The notes under the pieces: model-generated
Told to the model about the DNA's origin: nothing
Database searches by the model: none
What the model saw: the letters and a program-made list of their open reading frames with translations, nothing else
Shown here: piece after piece, positions 25,975-35,637 of the stretch
How positions within the stretch are numbered: the first letter of the stretch is position 1
Layout: each line of letters opens with the position of its first letter
DNA from: Nocardia sp. NBC_01503
GTDB lineage: Bacteria; Actinomycetota; Actinomycetes; Mycobacteriales; Mycobacteriaceae
Direction: 5' to 3'
DNA: 64,000 bases
Assembly (NCBI RefSeq): GCF_036327755.1
Contig: NZ_CP109596.1
Span: 7,502,001 to 7,566,000, forward strand
Position numbers and translations under genes: made by a program

Positions 25975-27332
25975 AGCGGCTCGGGCTGCGCGGGCGGATC
26001 GCCGTATTCTTCGTGCTGGCAATGGCTTCGGCACTGGCGGGCATGGGCACCGCCGCCTACGTGGTGGTCGGGCACGAGCTGAACAGTGCGCTGGATCTGG
26101 GGCTGCGCCGCCAATCCACCCGTATCGTGCGGCAATTCCCGGTCGAGCCGTCGGTGGCGGCCATGTCCGGGGCATGCGAGTACCTGGCCGCGCCCAGTTG
26201 TGTACAGGTGGTGGCCGCCGACGGCACCATCGAGTCCGAACATGTGCCCGGGTATTCACTGCCGGTCGATGCCGAAACCCGTGCTGTCGCAGCGGGATCG
26301 GCGCAGGGCTACTTCACCGATATCACCCTCGACGGCTATGCCATGCGCATGTACACCGCGCCGCTGCGGCCCGGTAGCGCCGTGCAGGTGGCGCAGCGTT
26401 CGGAGACGGTCGATACCGGCCTGCGGCGCACCGGTATCGCGCTCATGGTCGCCGCCGCCGTGGGCACCCTGCTGGCCGCCGTCCTCGGCACCGTGCTGGC
26501 GCGGCGGGCGCTGGCACCGGTGGCGGCGCTCACCGCGGCGGCCGAGCGGGTGGCGCGAACCCGAGATCCCAACCAGCACATCGCCATTACCGGACATGAT
26601 GAACTGGCCCGGCTCGGCACGAGCGTCAACACCATGCTGGACGAGCTGGATACCGCGCTGCGCGGGGAACGGGATTCCCGTGCGGCACAGCAGCGTTTGA
26701 TCGCGGACGCCTCACACGAACTGCGCACTCCGCTCACCGCGCTGCGCACCAATATCGATCTGCTGCGCCGTGCGGCGCGCCTGTCCCCCGCCCAACTGGA
26801 CGAGACGGTCGCCGCGCTGCGCGTGCAATCCGAGGAGCTCTCCGGGCTCGTCACCGATGTCATCGATCTCGCGCGCGCCGATGATCCGGCGGCCCAGTGT
26901 GAGCCATCGGAGGATCTGCGCCTCGATACCCTGGTGACCGAGCGCGTGGAGATCGCCCGAAGGCATTGGACCGCAATCGACTTCGCGGTCGATTCGGCAC
27001 CGGTCACCATTGCGGGCGTTCCGGCCCGGCTGGCTCGGGCGGTCACCAACCTGCTCGACAACGCCGCCAAGTTCAGCCCGGCTGGCGGGACCGTGCGGGT
27101 GACGGTGCGCGACAGGCGGCTCACCGTCCGGGACGACGGGCCGGGTATCGCCCCCGAGGACGCGCCCCACGTATTCGACCGTTTCTATCGCGCCGGAAGC
27201 GCCCGCACCACCCCCGGCCACGGACTCGGGCTGGCCATCGTGGCCCAGGTCGCGCAACTGCATGCCGCCGCGGTCACCGTGACATCCGAACCGGGCCGCG
27301 GCGCGGAGTTCGCCCTCACCTTCCCAGACTGA
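25971..27332 (+). CDS. Sensor histidine kinase
   Basis: 453 residues. One membrane helix at each end of an extracytoplasmic sensor (IAVFFVLAMASALAGMGTAAYVVV and GIALMVAAAVGTLLAAVLGTVL), then HAMP, then HisKA with the phospho-accepting His in DASHELRTPLTALRTN, then HATPase_c with N box NLLDNAAKF, G1 RDDGPGI and G2 GHGLGLAIV. Partner of the overlapping response regulator (GTG start within GTGA). MprB-like architecture; the signal is unknown. Confidence 0.93.
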   Translation: MKRLGLRGRIAVFFVLAMASALAGMGTAAYVVVGHELNSALDLGLRRQSTRIVRQFPVEPSVAAMSGACEYLAAPSCVQVVAADGTIESEHVPGYSLPVDAETRAVAAGSAQGYFTDITLDGYAMRMYTAPLRPGSAVQVAQRSETVDTGLRRTGIALMVAAAVGTLLAAVLGTVLARRALAPVAALTAAAERVARTRDPNQHIAITGHDELARLGTSVNTMLDELDTALRGERDSRAAQQRLIADASHELRTPLTALRTNIDLLRRAARLSPAQLDETVAALRVQSEELSGLVTDVIDLARADDPAAQCEPSEDLRLDTLVTERVEIARRHWTAIDFAVDSAPVTIAGVPARLARAVTNLLDNAAKFSPAGGTVRVTVRDRRLTVRDDGPGIAPEDAPHVFDRFYRAGSARTTPGHGLGLAIVAQVAQLHAAAVTVTSEPGRGAEFALTFPD

Positions 27333-27365
27333 CAACGGCACAGCCGGGTGCGGGCTCGCGCCGAG

Positions 27366-27917
27366 TCAGGGTGTGACGGGCGGAAGTTGGGCGTGGCAGT
27401 CGTGCCAGGCCTTCGGCGACAGGTGATGCCGGGTGCGCCCGAACAGCTCATGCAGCGCCACACCGTGCCGCGCCGCCAACTCCGAATTCTGTGTCATGAC
27501 ATCGAGTTCGTTCGCGGCGGTGATCTCCATGAACGCGCTCAGATCCCGCGGCTCCGCGTACTCCTCGGTCCCGGTGAAGCGGTCACGGAAGAGCACCTTG
27601 TCGTCGGCGAGCCGCGAATACACGGCCCCGCGATCGCAGCTGGCATAGAAGTACACCAGCGCCTCGGCGGGCTCCCCGATCAGATTCACCAGCATCGGCC
27701 GATCCGCGATATCGAGCAGCGACTGTCCGAATCCGTCGGTCCCGTAGGTGGCATGGCACAGCCCCGCCAGCTGAATATGGTCGGCCGCATCCCAGTCGGC
27801 GAGTAGTCCGGCGACCCGTTTCAAATGCGCCAGCAGGGTGCCGCCCGGATGCGGGATGCGGTCCGCACCGTGCTCGGTGAGAAACTGCTCGATTCGATCC
27901 CGTTGCGGGATGGACAT
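27366..27917 (-). CDS. DUF6817-type HD-like protein
   Basis: 183 residues: an N-terminal GGTLLAHLKRVAGLLADW, then LAGLCHATYGTDGF, resembling the metal-binding H...HATYGT pattern of a small HD-like domain family found beside many actinobacterial and proteobacterial loci. The C-terminal half is helical. Reaction unknown. ATG 27917 is used; a GTG 15 bp upstream is also possible. It lies downstream of the DUF1003 gene on the same strand with a short gap. Confidence 0.65.
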   Translation of the reverse strand: MSIPQRDRIEQFLTEHGADRIPHPGGTLLAHLKRVAGLLADWDAADHIQLAGLCHATYGTDGFGQSLLDIADRPMLVNLIGEPAEALVYFYASCDRGAVYSRLADDKVLFRDRFTGTEEYAEPRDLSAFMEITAANELDVMTQNSELAARHGVALHELFGRTRHHLSPKAWHDCHAQLPPVTP

Positions 27918-27943
27918 ATTGGAGGCGCTCACAGCCTCCAGTA

Positions 27944-28354
27944 TCACCGCCCGCCGGTGGCCTCGTCGATGAGTCGCCGATGCAATTCGGTCGTCATATG
28001 ATGAATAGCCCTGGTCAGCTCGGTATTGGTCTTGAGCTCCAATTCCTGCTGATTGAAGTCGTGATCGGCCTTGAGCTGCTGGAACTCCGCCTGCCGGTTC
28101 TGGCCGATCATGACGAACGTCGACAGGAAGATCGCCTCCAGCGACACCACCAGGGTGAGCGTGGGCCAGGGGCTCTCCTCGAAGAAGAGCATCCAGATGG
28201 CGAACCCGATCGCATGGATGTAGACGAACCGCATGGACCCGGCGAACTTGGTGATCCGATCCGCCAGTCGCAGTTGCATACTCGCGGCACGTCGTTCGCG
28301 GATTTTGACCACAGCGGGGTGCTGCTGAAGCGGCTTCGGCGACTGCTGCGTCAC
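27944..28354 (-). CDS. DUF1003 membrane protein
   Basis: 136 residues with the DUF1003 pattern: LADRITKFAGSMRFVYIHAIGFAIWML, then WPTLTLVVSLEAIFLSTFVMIGQNRQ, giving two membrane helices, followed by a charged helical tail with NQQELELKTNTE. Function is unknown for the family. GTG start. Confidence 0.88.
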   Translation of the reverse strand: MTQQSPKPLQQHPAVVKIRERRAASMQLRLADRITKFAGSMRFVYIHAIGFAIWMLFFEESPWPTLTLVVSLEAIFLSTFVMIGQNRQAEFQQLKADHDFNQQELELKTNTELTRAIHHMTTELHRRLIDEATGGR

Positions 28355-28423
28355 GGGTGAACTCCTGAACGATTCGGATGGCGGGTGTAGTCGGCGATCT
28401 GAATCGTAGGCGGCGAACCTCCG

Positions 28424-29467
28424 CTAGACCGGTTCCGGCACCGGCGTATCCGCGCGCGGACGCCGCGCCCGATACTCCTGCGGCGGGCAGCCCTTCCACC
28501 GCCGGAAGGCCCGGATGAACGAGGCCGCCTCCGCGTATCCGAGCCGTCTCGCCACCTGTTCGGTGGTCATATCGGTGTGATCGAGCAGCTCCTCGGCCAG
28601 CAGCTGGCGCACTTCGTCCAATAGCGCGCGAAAGGAGGTGCCCTCTTCATTGAGTCGCCGCGACAGCGTGCGCGGGCTCATGAAGAGCTCCGCCGCGACC
28701 GCCGCCTGATCGGGCACTTCACCCGGATCGCGCACCAGCAGATCCCGCACCGCCCCCGCCACACCGGTGCGCGCCTGGCGGCGAGTGAGCAGATCACGAC
28801 AGAGCTGTTCGCAGGTATCGCGCGCCCACTCATTGGCCTGCGGCAGTGGCATACCCAGGCACGCGCTGTCGAAGGCCAGCACATTCGCGGGCGCCCCGAA
28901 GGTCGGCTCCACCCCGAAGACCGCGCGATAGCGACCGGTATCGGCGGGCCCGGGATGCCGGAAGGCGACCCGGCGCATCGGCACCCCGGCGGCGACGAGT
29001 TCGCGACCGATCACCTGAACGCCGGTCACCGCACGTTCGGTGAGAAAGCCGCGCACATCCTCGGGCACCTCACGATCATCGAAGAGCAGTCGCGCCTCAC
29101 CGCCGGACTCCTCGAAGGACAGCTGCCCGAAGGCGAAGGCCAACTCCACATAGCGCAGCGCCACCTCGACCGCGTCACGCAGGGTGCGACTGCTCAGCAG
29201 CGCCAGACCCCACGGTCCAGACAGCGAGAGGTGATAGCGCGTGCCCGCTTCCACTCCCAGCCCCGGCTCGGTCCCGAAGCGGGCCAACAGATTCCGCACC
29301 ACCAGTACCTCCTGGCGCGCGGTGATCGCGGCATCTGAGTCGAGCACCGCCTCGGCGGAGAGGCCCGTCCCAGCCACGCAGGCCGCGGCCGCCATTCCCC
29401 GCTCCTGTGCGAGCCGCGTCATGATGTGCACACCGGAGCTGTTCCGCAAAAGATCCCAGTCGAACAT
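28424..29467 (-). CDS. AraC-family regulator with Arabinose_bd domain
   Basis: 347 residues. The N-terminal ligand-binding domain of the OruR/Arabinose_bd type covers about residues 20-205. The C-terminal double helix-turn-helix includes VAAELFMSPRTLSRRLNEEGTSF and VARRLGYAEAASFIRAFRRWKGCPPQEYR. Such regulators often control nearby catabolic genes; the adjacent SDR gene on the other strand is the closest candidate. Effector unknown. Confidence 0.9.
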   Translation of the reverse strand: MFDWDLLRNSSGVHIMTRLAQERGMAAAACVAGTGLSAEAVLDSDAAITARQEVLVVRNLLARFGTEPGLGVEAGTRYHLSLSGPWGLALLSSRTLRDAVEVALRYVELAFAFGQLSFEESGGEARLLFDDREVPEDVRGFLTERAVTGVQVIGRELVAAGVPMRRVAFRHPGPADTGRYRAVFGVEPTFGAPANVLAFDSACLGMPLPQANEWARDTCEQLCRDLLTRRQARTGVAGAVRDLLVRDPGEVPDQAAVAAELFMSPRTLSRRLNEEGTSFRALLDEVRQLLAEELLDHTDMTTEQVARRLGYAEAASFIRAFRRWKGCPPQEYRARRPRADTPVPEPV

Positions 29468-29772
29468 GTACCCAAGTCCTCATCGACTCCACCGACAACC
29501 GTCCGGGGTGACCCGGACAGCCACACGATATGCCGAATCGGCCGTGTCTGAGTCAGTTTCCCACAAGAGCCCCGTATCTCCGCTATGTCTTGCCTGCCTT
29601 CGAGGACTCGGCCCGTCGGCCCCGGACAGGCTTCGGGCGCTGAAATCTCGAATGCACTTGCAGCGCAATACCTTCCCGGCGGTCTTGTTTCGTCACGTAA
29701 CAGAATGCTCGCGCTCGCGATTGCATACCTATCCGGTTGCCAGATCGGTGACGACGCAAGGGAATCCGCATC

Positions 29773-29910
29773 ATGAGCTCACATACCCTCCTGCTATTGC
29801 CTGTTCTGGCCGGTTCGGCCTTCGGAGTCGGAGTGTGGCTCGGTATTCGCTCGTGCGCCGACGGCGCGCATCGGCATAAACGTCCGGACAGTAAACCGCT
29901 AACGTTCTGA
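29773..29910 (+). CDS. Possible 45-residue membrane protein
   Basis: Starts MSSHTLLLLPVLAGSAFGVG, forming one hydrophobic helix, and ends with a basic His/Lys-rich tail. AAGGGA lies 9 bp before the ATG. The stop is 3 bp before the SDR start, so it could be co-translated. No family recognised; small size makes this tentative. Confidence 0.35.
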   Translation: MSSHTLLLLPVLAGSAFGVGVWLGIRSCADGAHRHKRPDSKPLTF

Positions 29911-29913
29911 TTC

Positions 29914-30735
29914 ATGAGCACGCATTCGACGCGCACCCGCACCGTGGTGGTCACCGGCGCATCCTCCGGTATCGGTAAAGCGACCGCGGCGGCGTTCGCG
30001 GCCAAGGGCGACAAGGTGATCGGCACCAGCCGCAATCCGGACTCCATCGACGCCGCGGATCGGGTACCCGGCGTGGACTACCGCGCACTGGATCTCACCG
30101 ACAGCGCCTCGATCGAGCGCTTCGTCGCCGATCTGGGCGGGGTCGATGTGCTGATCAACAATGCCGGGGAGAGTCAGGCCGGTCCGCTGGCCGAACTCCC
30201 CCGCGATGCCATCGAGCGACTGTTCCAGCTCAATGTGTTCGGTGCGGTCGCACTGACCCAGGCGGTGCTGCCCGGTATGCGCGAACGCGGGTACGGGCGG
30301 GTCGTCATGGTGGGCTCCATGCTGGGCAGCTTCCCCATGCCGTACCGCTCCTCCTATGCCGCGACCAAGGCGGCGCTGCGCGGCTTCGCCACCGCGGCCA
30401 GGTTCGAGGAGTCGCCGTTCGGGGTGTGGATCACCACCATCGAACCCGGGCAGATCGATACCGGACTGCGCGAGCGGCGCACCAAGTACATCGACGAAGG
30501 TTCCCCGCACACAACCGATTTCGCACGCTTCATGGCCAAGATGGATGAGAAGCAAGGGCAGGGCATCACCCCCGAACGGGTGGCCGCGACGATTGCCGGT
30601 GCGGTCGCGGCGGATCGGCCCAAACCGCTGTACGCGATCGGATCGAACGCGCCGATCATGTTCGCGGTGCGCCGAATTCTGCCGCGCACGGTCATGGAGC
30701 GGCTCATCGCCGCCTCCTACGGCCTGAAACGCTGA
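29914..30735 (+). CDS. Short-chain dehydrogenase/reductase
   Basis: 273 residues of the classical SDR fold: the cofactor loop TGASSGIGKA near residue 15, NNAG in VLINNAGE, Ser in VGSMLGS and the catalytic YAATK. The Arg/Asn after the second strand (GTSRNPDS) suggests NADP(H). Substrate unknown. Confidence 0.9.
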   Translation: MSTHSTRTRTVVVTGASSGIGKATAAAFAAKGDKVIGTSRNPDSIDAADRVPGVDYRALDLTDSASIERFVADLGGVDVLINNAGESQAGPLAELPRDAIERLFQLNVFGAVALTQAVLPGMRERGYGRVVMVGSMLGSFPMPYRSSYAATKAALRGFATAARFEESPFGVWITTIEPGQIDTGLRERRTKYIDEGSPHTTDFARFMAKMDEKQGQGITPERVAATIAGAVAADRPKPLYAIGSNAPIMFAVRRILPRTVMERLIAASYGLKR

Positions 30736-30857
30736 GTTATCGCAGGAAGGACACGACTGAGACCCACATCCCGTCGCAGGCATCCTTTCCACTTCTGCGG
30801 GTATGCGCACCACAGGACGCCGGGACGCCCCGGTGTCGCGTACAGAAGGAGAGAATC

Positions 30858-31130
30858 ATGCTTGGTCTGGGCATTCTCGGCTGGATCATCATCGGCGGCC
30901 TCGCGGGCTGGATCGCCAGCAAGATCATGAAAACCGACGCCCAACAGGGCATTCTGCTCAATATCGTGGTGGGCGTGGTCGGCGGCCTGATCGGCGGCTT
31001 CCTACTGAAGCTCTTCGGGGTGGATGTCGAAGGCGGCGGCCTCTGGTTCAGCTTCTTCACCTGCCTGGGCGGCGCGGTAGTGCTGCTGTTCCTGGTCAAT
31101 CTGGTTACCGGCCGCAGAGCCCTGCGCTGA
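30858..31130 (+). CDS. GlsB/YeaQ/YmgE family stress-response membrane protein
   Basis: 90 residues with three hydrophobic segments: LGILGWIIIGGLAGWIASKIMK, ILLNIVVGVVGGLIGGFLLKLFG and a C-terminal AVVLLFLVNLVTGRRAL. This is the transglycosylase-associated (GlsB) pattern. AAGGAGAG lies 8 bp before the ATG. General membrane-stress protein, exact role unknown. Confidence 0.9.
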   Translation: MLGLGILGWIIIGGLAGWIASKIMKTDAQQGILLNIVVGVVGGLIGGFLLKLFGVDVEGGGLWFSFFTCLGGAVVLLFLVNLVTGRRALR

Positions 31131-31146
31131 CACCCCCCGCGAGACC

Positions 31147-31184
31147 CTGCCCGGCCGTGCGGCTAGCCGCCCGCGGCCGGGCAG
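31147..31184. terminator. Long GC-rich hairpin between convergent genes
   Basis: Perfect 11-bp stem (CTGCCCGGCCG / CGGCCGGGCAG) enclosing a second palindrome GCGGCTAGCCGC. It lies between the GlsB and DUF5995 genes, with the right arm inside the last codons of the latter. Likely bidirectional terminator. Confidence 0.65.
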
Positions 31185-32182
31185 TGTGATTTGTGCGGTC
31201 CGGGATCGGTGCGCGCGAACAACTTCAGGATGATGTCGCCGAGCAGGTTGGAGAGGTTGTCGATCTGCTGCTCGATCGCCGCCCTCGCCTCCTGATTCGG
31301 TGCGAGCAGGAGCTGTTCGGCTCCGCGCCAAGCGTATTCGCGCCAGATCTGGATCACCTGACCGAAGGCGACGCCGGTGAGGGGCTCCATCTCATAGGGT
31401 GCGCGCATCGCCGGGTCCGCATCGCCGTAGCGGGTCGCGAGCTCGGAGACGGTGCCCTGTTCCGCTTCGGCGAGCAGCTCGTCGATCTTCTCGTGGTCGG
31501 GCTTGTACGAGTGTCCGTCGGGGGCGGTCACACCCATATCGGCGATGACGATCGGCAGATCGTGGGTGATGTGCGCGTTGTAGGCGACCGCTACATTGCC
31601 GAACACCGTGAGCGAGTGGTCGTCGGAGGCGCGGAAGTTCTGTTTCCAGGACTCGGGAACCAGATCCGGGCGGCCGTTCACATAATAGTTGTCGATGGCG
31701 TCGAAGTAGTGGTGCGCGTAGGTCGTCGACCAATCGTTCACATGCTCGGGATAGGCGAATCCGCCACGCTCCCGGGCGATTTCACGCTCACCCTTGGTGG
31801 TGTGCAGATAACTCAGCAGCAGGGGCGCGTTGTCGTCGCAGTCCCGCGTCATGATCTTCGCCCGCGCCTCCATATCGGCGATGGTGTCGTCGATACATTG
31901 ATCGGAGCCGCTCGGGCAGACGCCGTGCGCGGGGGTGTGCGGAATCGGGGCGGGCGGCAGCTGATAGGTCCACGGCACATACGGTCCGCGGTCCGGAAAC
32001 AGCTGCCGCGATATCTGGAGAAGCGCCTGCATCGGAGGCAGATTCGCCGCACCGAGCACCAGCCGCGAACCCAGTGAATCGTCGACCTGCGGCGGTTCGG
32101 CCGCGGCGGGAATGCCGATGAGCGATCCGACCATACAGGCCACCGAAAGAGCGAATGCCGATGGAGCACGCATGAACGCCAT
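31163..32182 (-). CDS. Secreted DUF5995 protein
   Basis: 339 residues with a signal peptide (FALSVACMVGSLIGIPAAAE). The mature part contains LLLSYLHTTKGEREIARERGGFAYPEHVNDW, THYFDAIDNYY-like HHYFDAIDNYYV, and AYNAHITHDLPIVI, the His-rich set characteristic of DUF5995. The C-terminus is helical. Function unknown. ATG 32182 follows GGGAGAAGG. The 282 bp upstream of it holds no recognisable gene. Confidence 0.78.
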   Translation of the reverse strand: MAFMRAPSAFALSVACMVGSLIGIPAAAEPPQVDDSLGSRLVLGAANLPPMQALLQISRQLFPDRGPYVPWTYQLPPAPIPHTPAHGVCPSGSDQCIDDTIADMEARAKIMTRDCDDNAPLLLSYLHTTKGEREIARERGGFAYPEHVNDWSTTYAHHYFDAIDNYYVNGRPDLVPESWKQNFRASDDHSLTVFGNVAVAYNAHITHDLPIVIADMGVTAPDGHSYKPDHEKIDELLAEAEQGTVSELATRYGDADPAMRAPYEMEPLTGVAFGQVIQIWREYAWRGAEQLLLAPNQEARAAIEQQIDNLSNLLGDIILKLFARTDPGPHKSHCPAAGG

Positions 32183-32464
32183 AACCTTCTCCCCTGGGAC
32201 GACAGTGCCGGGCGAGCCTATGCGAGAGGATCGATAGCCTGTCGCTATTTCCGTTGCTCTCGGGGTGTCGCCTGGTCGCACCATCACCGAACTGACGGAT
32301 CCGCCAGGAGGGCGGCCGATGGCGCAGAGCACGCCGGACCAGGTCGCGCGTTCGACCCGCGGCCGGACCGCGCCCTACCTGTCTCATGGGTCATCAGAGC
32401 GGCGTAGGACGCCGGAGCCAGGACAGCACTCACGCGAGCGCAACCCGGAACACAGCGCTTGCCC

Positions 32465-33613
32465 TCAAGACGGTTTCAGATCCCTGCCGATGATCTCGCG
32501 CATGATCTCGGAGGTGCCGCCGTACACGCGGGTGATGCGAGCGTCGGCGGCGGCTCGGGCGATGGGGTATTCCCGCATGTAGCCGTTGCCACCGAAGAGT
32601 TGCTGGCAGCGGTCCAGGCAGCGGAACTCCATTTCCGACGCCCAGAGTTTGGCTTTGGCGGCATCGGCAGGGGTCAGGCGGGCGGCGTTCAACTCTCGGA
32701 CGCACTTGTCTATGAAGGCTTCCGCTACCGACAGTTCGGTCGAGACGTCGGCCAGCACGAACTTGGTGTTCTGGAAGGCGGCGATGGGCTGGCCGAAAGC
32801 CGTTCGGGTGCTGACATATTCGATGGTGGCGCGGAGGGCGGCACGGGTACGGGCCAGACAGGCCACGGCTATCTGCATCCGCTCCTGGGGGAGGTTGCGC
32901 ATCAGGTATTCGAAGCCGCGGCCCGGGTCGCCGAGCGTGTTCTCTTTGGGGACACGCACATCGGTGAAGATCAGTTCGGCGGTGTCCTGGGAGTGCAGGC
33001 CCAGTTTCTCGAGATTGCGGCCACGATCGAAGCCGGGCATACCGCGTTCCAGGACCAGCAGGGTGAGGCCGCGGTGGCGGTCGGGTGCGGTGCGCACGGC
33101 GGTGATGACCAGATCCGCGTTGATCCCGTTGGTAATGAAGGTCTTCGCACCGTTGACCAGATAGTGATCACCCATATCGACTGCCGCCGTGGTGATTCCG
33201 GCGACATCGGAGCCCGCGCCCGGCTCGGTCATACCGATGGCGGCGATCGAGGTGCCCGCGACGAATCCGGGCACCCAGCGCCGTCGCTGTTCGAGATCGG
33301 TGAGCTGGGTCAGATACGGCGCGCAGATGTCATTGTGCAGTGCGAAATTCAGACCGACGCCCGCGCAGTCCGCATCCATGAACTCTTCGATGAGGATTTG
33401 ATTGAAACGGAAGTCCGCCACACCCAGGCCGCCGTATTCGCCGGGCGCGGCGAAGCCGATCAGGCCGAGTGCACCCGCGCGGGCGAAGATCTCGCGCGGC
33501 ACGATGCCGGCCTCCTCCCACTCCAGATAGTGCGGCGCAACCTCTTTGCGGATGAAGTCGCGCGCCAGTTCGGCGAACGCGTGGTGATCGTCCTCATAGT
33601 GCCCTCGTTCCAT
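32465..33613 (-). CDS. Acyl-CoA dehydrogenase
   Basis: 382 residues, standard for the family. FAD- and substrate-binding signatures are IGMTEPGAGSDVAGI and, at the C-terminus, QLFGGNGYMREYPIARAAADARITRVYGGTSEIMREIIGR, where the E of GGTSE is in the usual catalytic-base position for short/medium-chain enzymes. The N-terminal segment FIRKEVAPHYLEWEEAG is typical. Would oxidise acyl-CoA to enoyl-CoA; chain preference cannot be read from sequence. ATG 33613 is chosen because the family N-terminus begins there. Confidence 0.92.
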   Translation of the reverse strand: MERGHYEDDHHAFAELARDFIRKEVAPHYLEWEEAGIVPREIFARAGALGLIGFAAPGEYGGLGVADFRFNQILIEEFMDADCAGVGLNFALHNDICAPYLTQLTDLEQRRRWVPGFVAGTSIAAIGMTEPGAGSDVAGITTAAVDMGDHYLVNGAKTFITNGINADLVITAVRTAPDRHRGLTLLVLERGMPGFDRGRNLEKLGLHSQDTAELIFTDVRVPKENTLGDPGRGFEYLMRNLPQERMQIAVACLARTRAALRATIEYVSTRTAFGQPIAAFQNTKFVLADVSTELSVAEAFIDKCVRELNAARLTPADAAKAKLWASEMEFRCLDRCQQLFGGNGYMREYPIARAAADARITRVYGGTSEIMREIIGRDLKPS

Positions 33614-33792
33614 ACGCCCATGGTCCGGCCGAGATGGCCTGGGTGAGCAGAGAATCCCGGCCACATTGCCCGGATCCGCTGTGCCCGTGGTGTTGCGTTC
33701 CCGGTTGCCATCGCGATGATCTTGGAGAACAATCGGCGATCAATTCTGGGCCGCTCCGGGGCGGGCGCAGTACAACTGTGGGAGCGAAACGA

Positions 33793-34683
33793 ATGGCGGC
33801 GCGAGTCAGTCTGTGTTTTCTGGTGGAAGAGCAATACCGCCGGGACGGCATGCCGCGCAGTGTGATTCACCAATTGCGTGCCTGGGGTCACCGGGTGGAT
33901 GTGGTGCGACCCGGCGGGGAACTGCTGGATCTGAATACGCTGGTCGAGCGCGGACACCATGACGCGTGGGTGCTCAAGACGGTTTCGGGCGGACCGGGGC
34001 TCGGATTGCTGGAGGCGGCCGCGGCGGCGGGGCTCACCACCATCAACGACGCGCGATCCATTCGCGGGGTGCGCGATAAGGCCCGCGCGGCAGCGCTTGC
34101 CGCCGCCCACGGTCTACCGGTGCCGACCACCTGGGCGGCGGCGCGGCCGCGCGATCTGGCGCGGATTCCGGCCGCGCGATTCCCCCTCGTGGTCAAGCCC
34201 GCCGATGGCAGCTCCGGCCGCGATGTGCGGGTGGTGGAGCGACCCGAACATCTCGCCGCCATCGATCGGGCCGATCAGGGGCTGCTCATCGCGCAGCCGT
34301 TCGTGCCGAATTCCGGTGTGGACCTGAAGGTTTACTGTGTGGACGGGCGCATCTACGCCACCGAGCGCACCTCTCCGCTGCACACCGGCGGACGCAAGGC
34401 AGCTGACCGGCCAGTCCAGCTGGATCCCGAAATCGCGGATATCGCAGCGCGTGTCGGTGCGGTATTCGGATTGGATCTCTACGGGATCGATGTCGTGCGC
34501 GGTCCGGACGGGCCGATCGTGGTGGATGTCAATGACTTTCCGAGCTTCGGTCAGGTTCCGGCGGCGGTGCCGACCGTGGCACGCGCCATTGTCGAACTCG
34601 CGCGCGGTGGTTCGGCCTGGCAGTTCACGCCGCGATCGCGCGAATCCCGATTCGAGGAGCCGCTGGCGGTGGGGACCCTGTGA
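33793..34683 (+). CDS. RimK-type ATP-grasp ligase, first of tandem pair
   Basis: 296 residues with an ATP-grasp fold: LVVKPADGSSGRDVRVV (phosphate-binding loop), GLLIAQPFV, DLKVYCVDGRIYATER, and metal-binding GLDLYGIDVV followed by IVVDVNDFPSFGQV. Such enzymes form amide or peptide bonds via acyl phosphate. GGAGCG precedes the ATG. It overlaps the next ATP-grasp gene by one base. Substrate unknown; no amino-acid-family marker beyond the RimK-like fold is visible. Confidence 0.85.
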   Translation: MAARVSLCFLVEEQYRRDGMPRSVIHQLRAWGHRVDVVRPGGELLDLNTLVERGHHDAWVLKTVSGGPGLGLLEAAAAAGLTTINDARSIRGVRDKARAAALAAAHGLPVPTTWAAARPRDLARIPAARFPLVVKPADGSSGRDVRVVERPEHLAAIDRADQGLLIAQPFVPNSGVDLKVYCVDGRIYATERTSPLHTGGRKAADRPVQLDPEIADIAARVGAVFGLDLYGIDVVRGPDGPIVVDVNDFPSFGQVPAAVPTVARAIVELARGGSAWQFTPRSRESRFEEPLAVGTL

Positions 34684-35483
34684 TGCGTATCGGTCTTCTC
34701 ACCGGTGACCCGAATCATCCGCTGCTCACCGAAACGGCCGCTCTGCTCAGCGCGGACGGTCACCGGATCGAGCATCTTGCACCGGATACCCCGGCGCCGC
34801 CGTCGGATCCGGCCGATATCTACCTGCTCAAGGCCCGCACTCCCGGTGCCTTGGCCTTGGCCCGCGCGCTGGAGAACGCCGGTGTGCCGGTACTGAATTC
34901 GGCCGCCGCCACCGAATTCTGCCAGGATCGCGCCTTCATGGCCGAGCGCGCCGTGCAGGCCGGATTCCCCTTCGCGCATACCGGGGTGCTGCCGGATCCG
35001 GGGCACCTCGATGATTTCGACCATCCGCTCGTGATCAAGAGTCGGCACAGCCGCCGCGGTGATCTCGTCACCCGGGTCGCCGATCCCGCCGAACTCGCGG
35101 CCGTTCAGCGGCTGTGGCCCGAGGAGCCGATCGTGGTGCAGGACTTCACCCCCGGCACGGGCTGGGATCATAAACTCTGGGTGATCGGCGATCAGGTCTT
35201 CGCGGCACTGCGGCAATCCGAGTTCGCACCTGAACCCCGACTGCCCGACCGGCATTCGTCGATCCCGCATCCGTGGGCGGATCTGGCGCTGGCGGTGGGC
35301 GAAGCCTTCGAGCTGGAGGTCTACGGGGTGGATATGCTCGAGGTGGCGGGCTCGCCGGTGATCATCGATGTGAACGCCTTCCCCGGAATGCGTGGACGAT
35401 CCGGAGCGCCCCGCGCGCTGGCCGAACGCGTGCTGACATTTCGTTCGGTCGAAACCAACCGCTTTGCATGTGTCGCATCATGA
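34683..35483 (+). CDS. ATP-grasp ligase, second of tandem pair
   Basis: About 266 residues, shorter than its partner and only distantly similar in sequence. The motifs follow the same order: PLVIKSRHSRRGDLVTRV, PIVVQDFTPGTGWDHKLWVIGDQVFAALR, and ELEVYGVDMLEVAGSPVIIDVNAFPGMRG. The ATG overlaps the first gene's stop (TGATG), so a 1:1 complex or a two-step ligation is likely. Substrate unknown. Confidence 0.83.
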   Translation: MRIGLLTGDPNHPLLTETAALLSADGHRIEHLAPDTPAPPSDPADIYLLKARTPGALALARALENAGVPVLNSAAATEFCQDRAFMAERAVQAGFPFAHTGVLPDPGHLDDFDHPLVIKSRHSRRGDLVTRVADPAELAAVQRLWPEEPIVVQDFTPGTGWDHKLWVIGDQVFAALRQSEFAPEPRLPDRHSSIPHPWADLALAVGEAFELEVYGVDMLEVAGSPVIIDVNAFPGMRGRSGAPRALAERVLTFRSVETNRFACVAS

Positions 35484-35637
35484 ATAGATAGTCACTGCGC
35501 CACAAACCAATTGGTCAGGTTGTTTCCGAAATCCGTGTGCTATCAATGTCTTTGGATTTCACCGCGCTCAATTTCATTCCGTGCCACGCTATTAGCACCC
35601 AACAGCGTGTCGAACCACGGAAGGGATGGCGGTAGCC

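Noticed and set aside
32183..32464. Possible small gene upstream of the acyl-CoA dehydrogenase
   Set aside because: The only plus-strand frame overlaps the dehydrogenase antisense and has no domain features.
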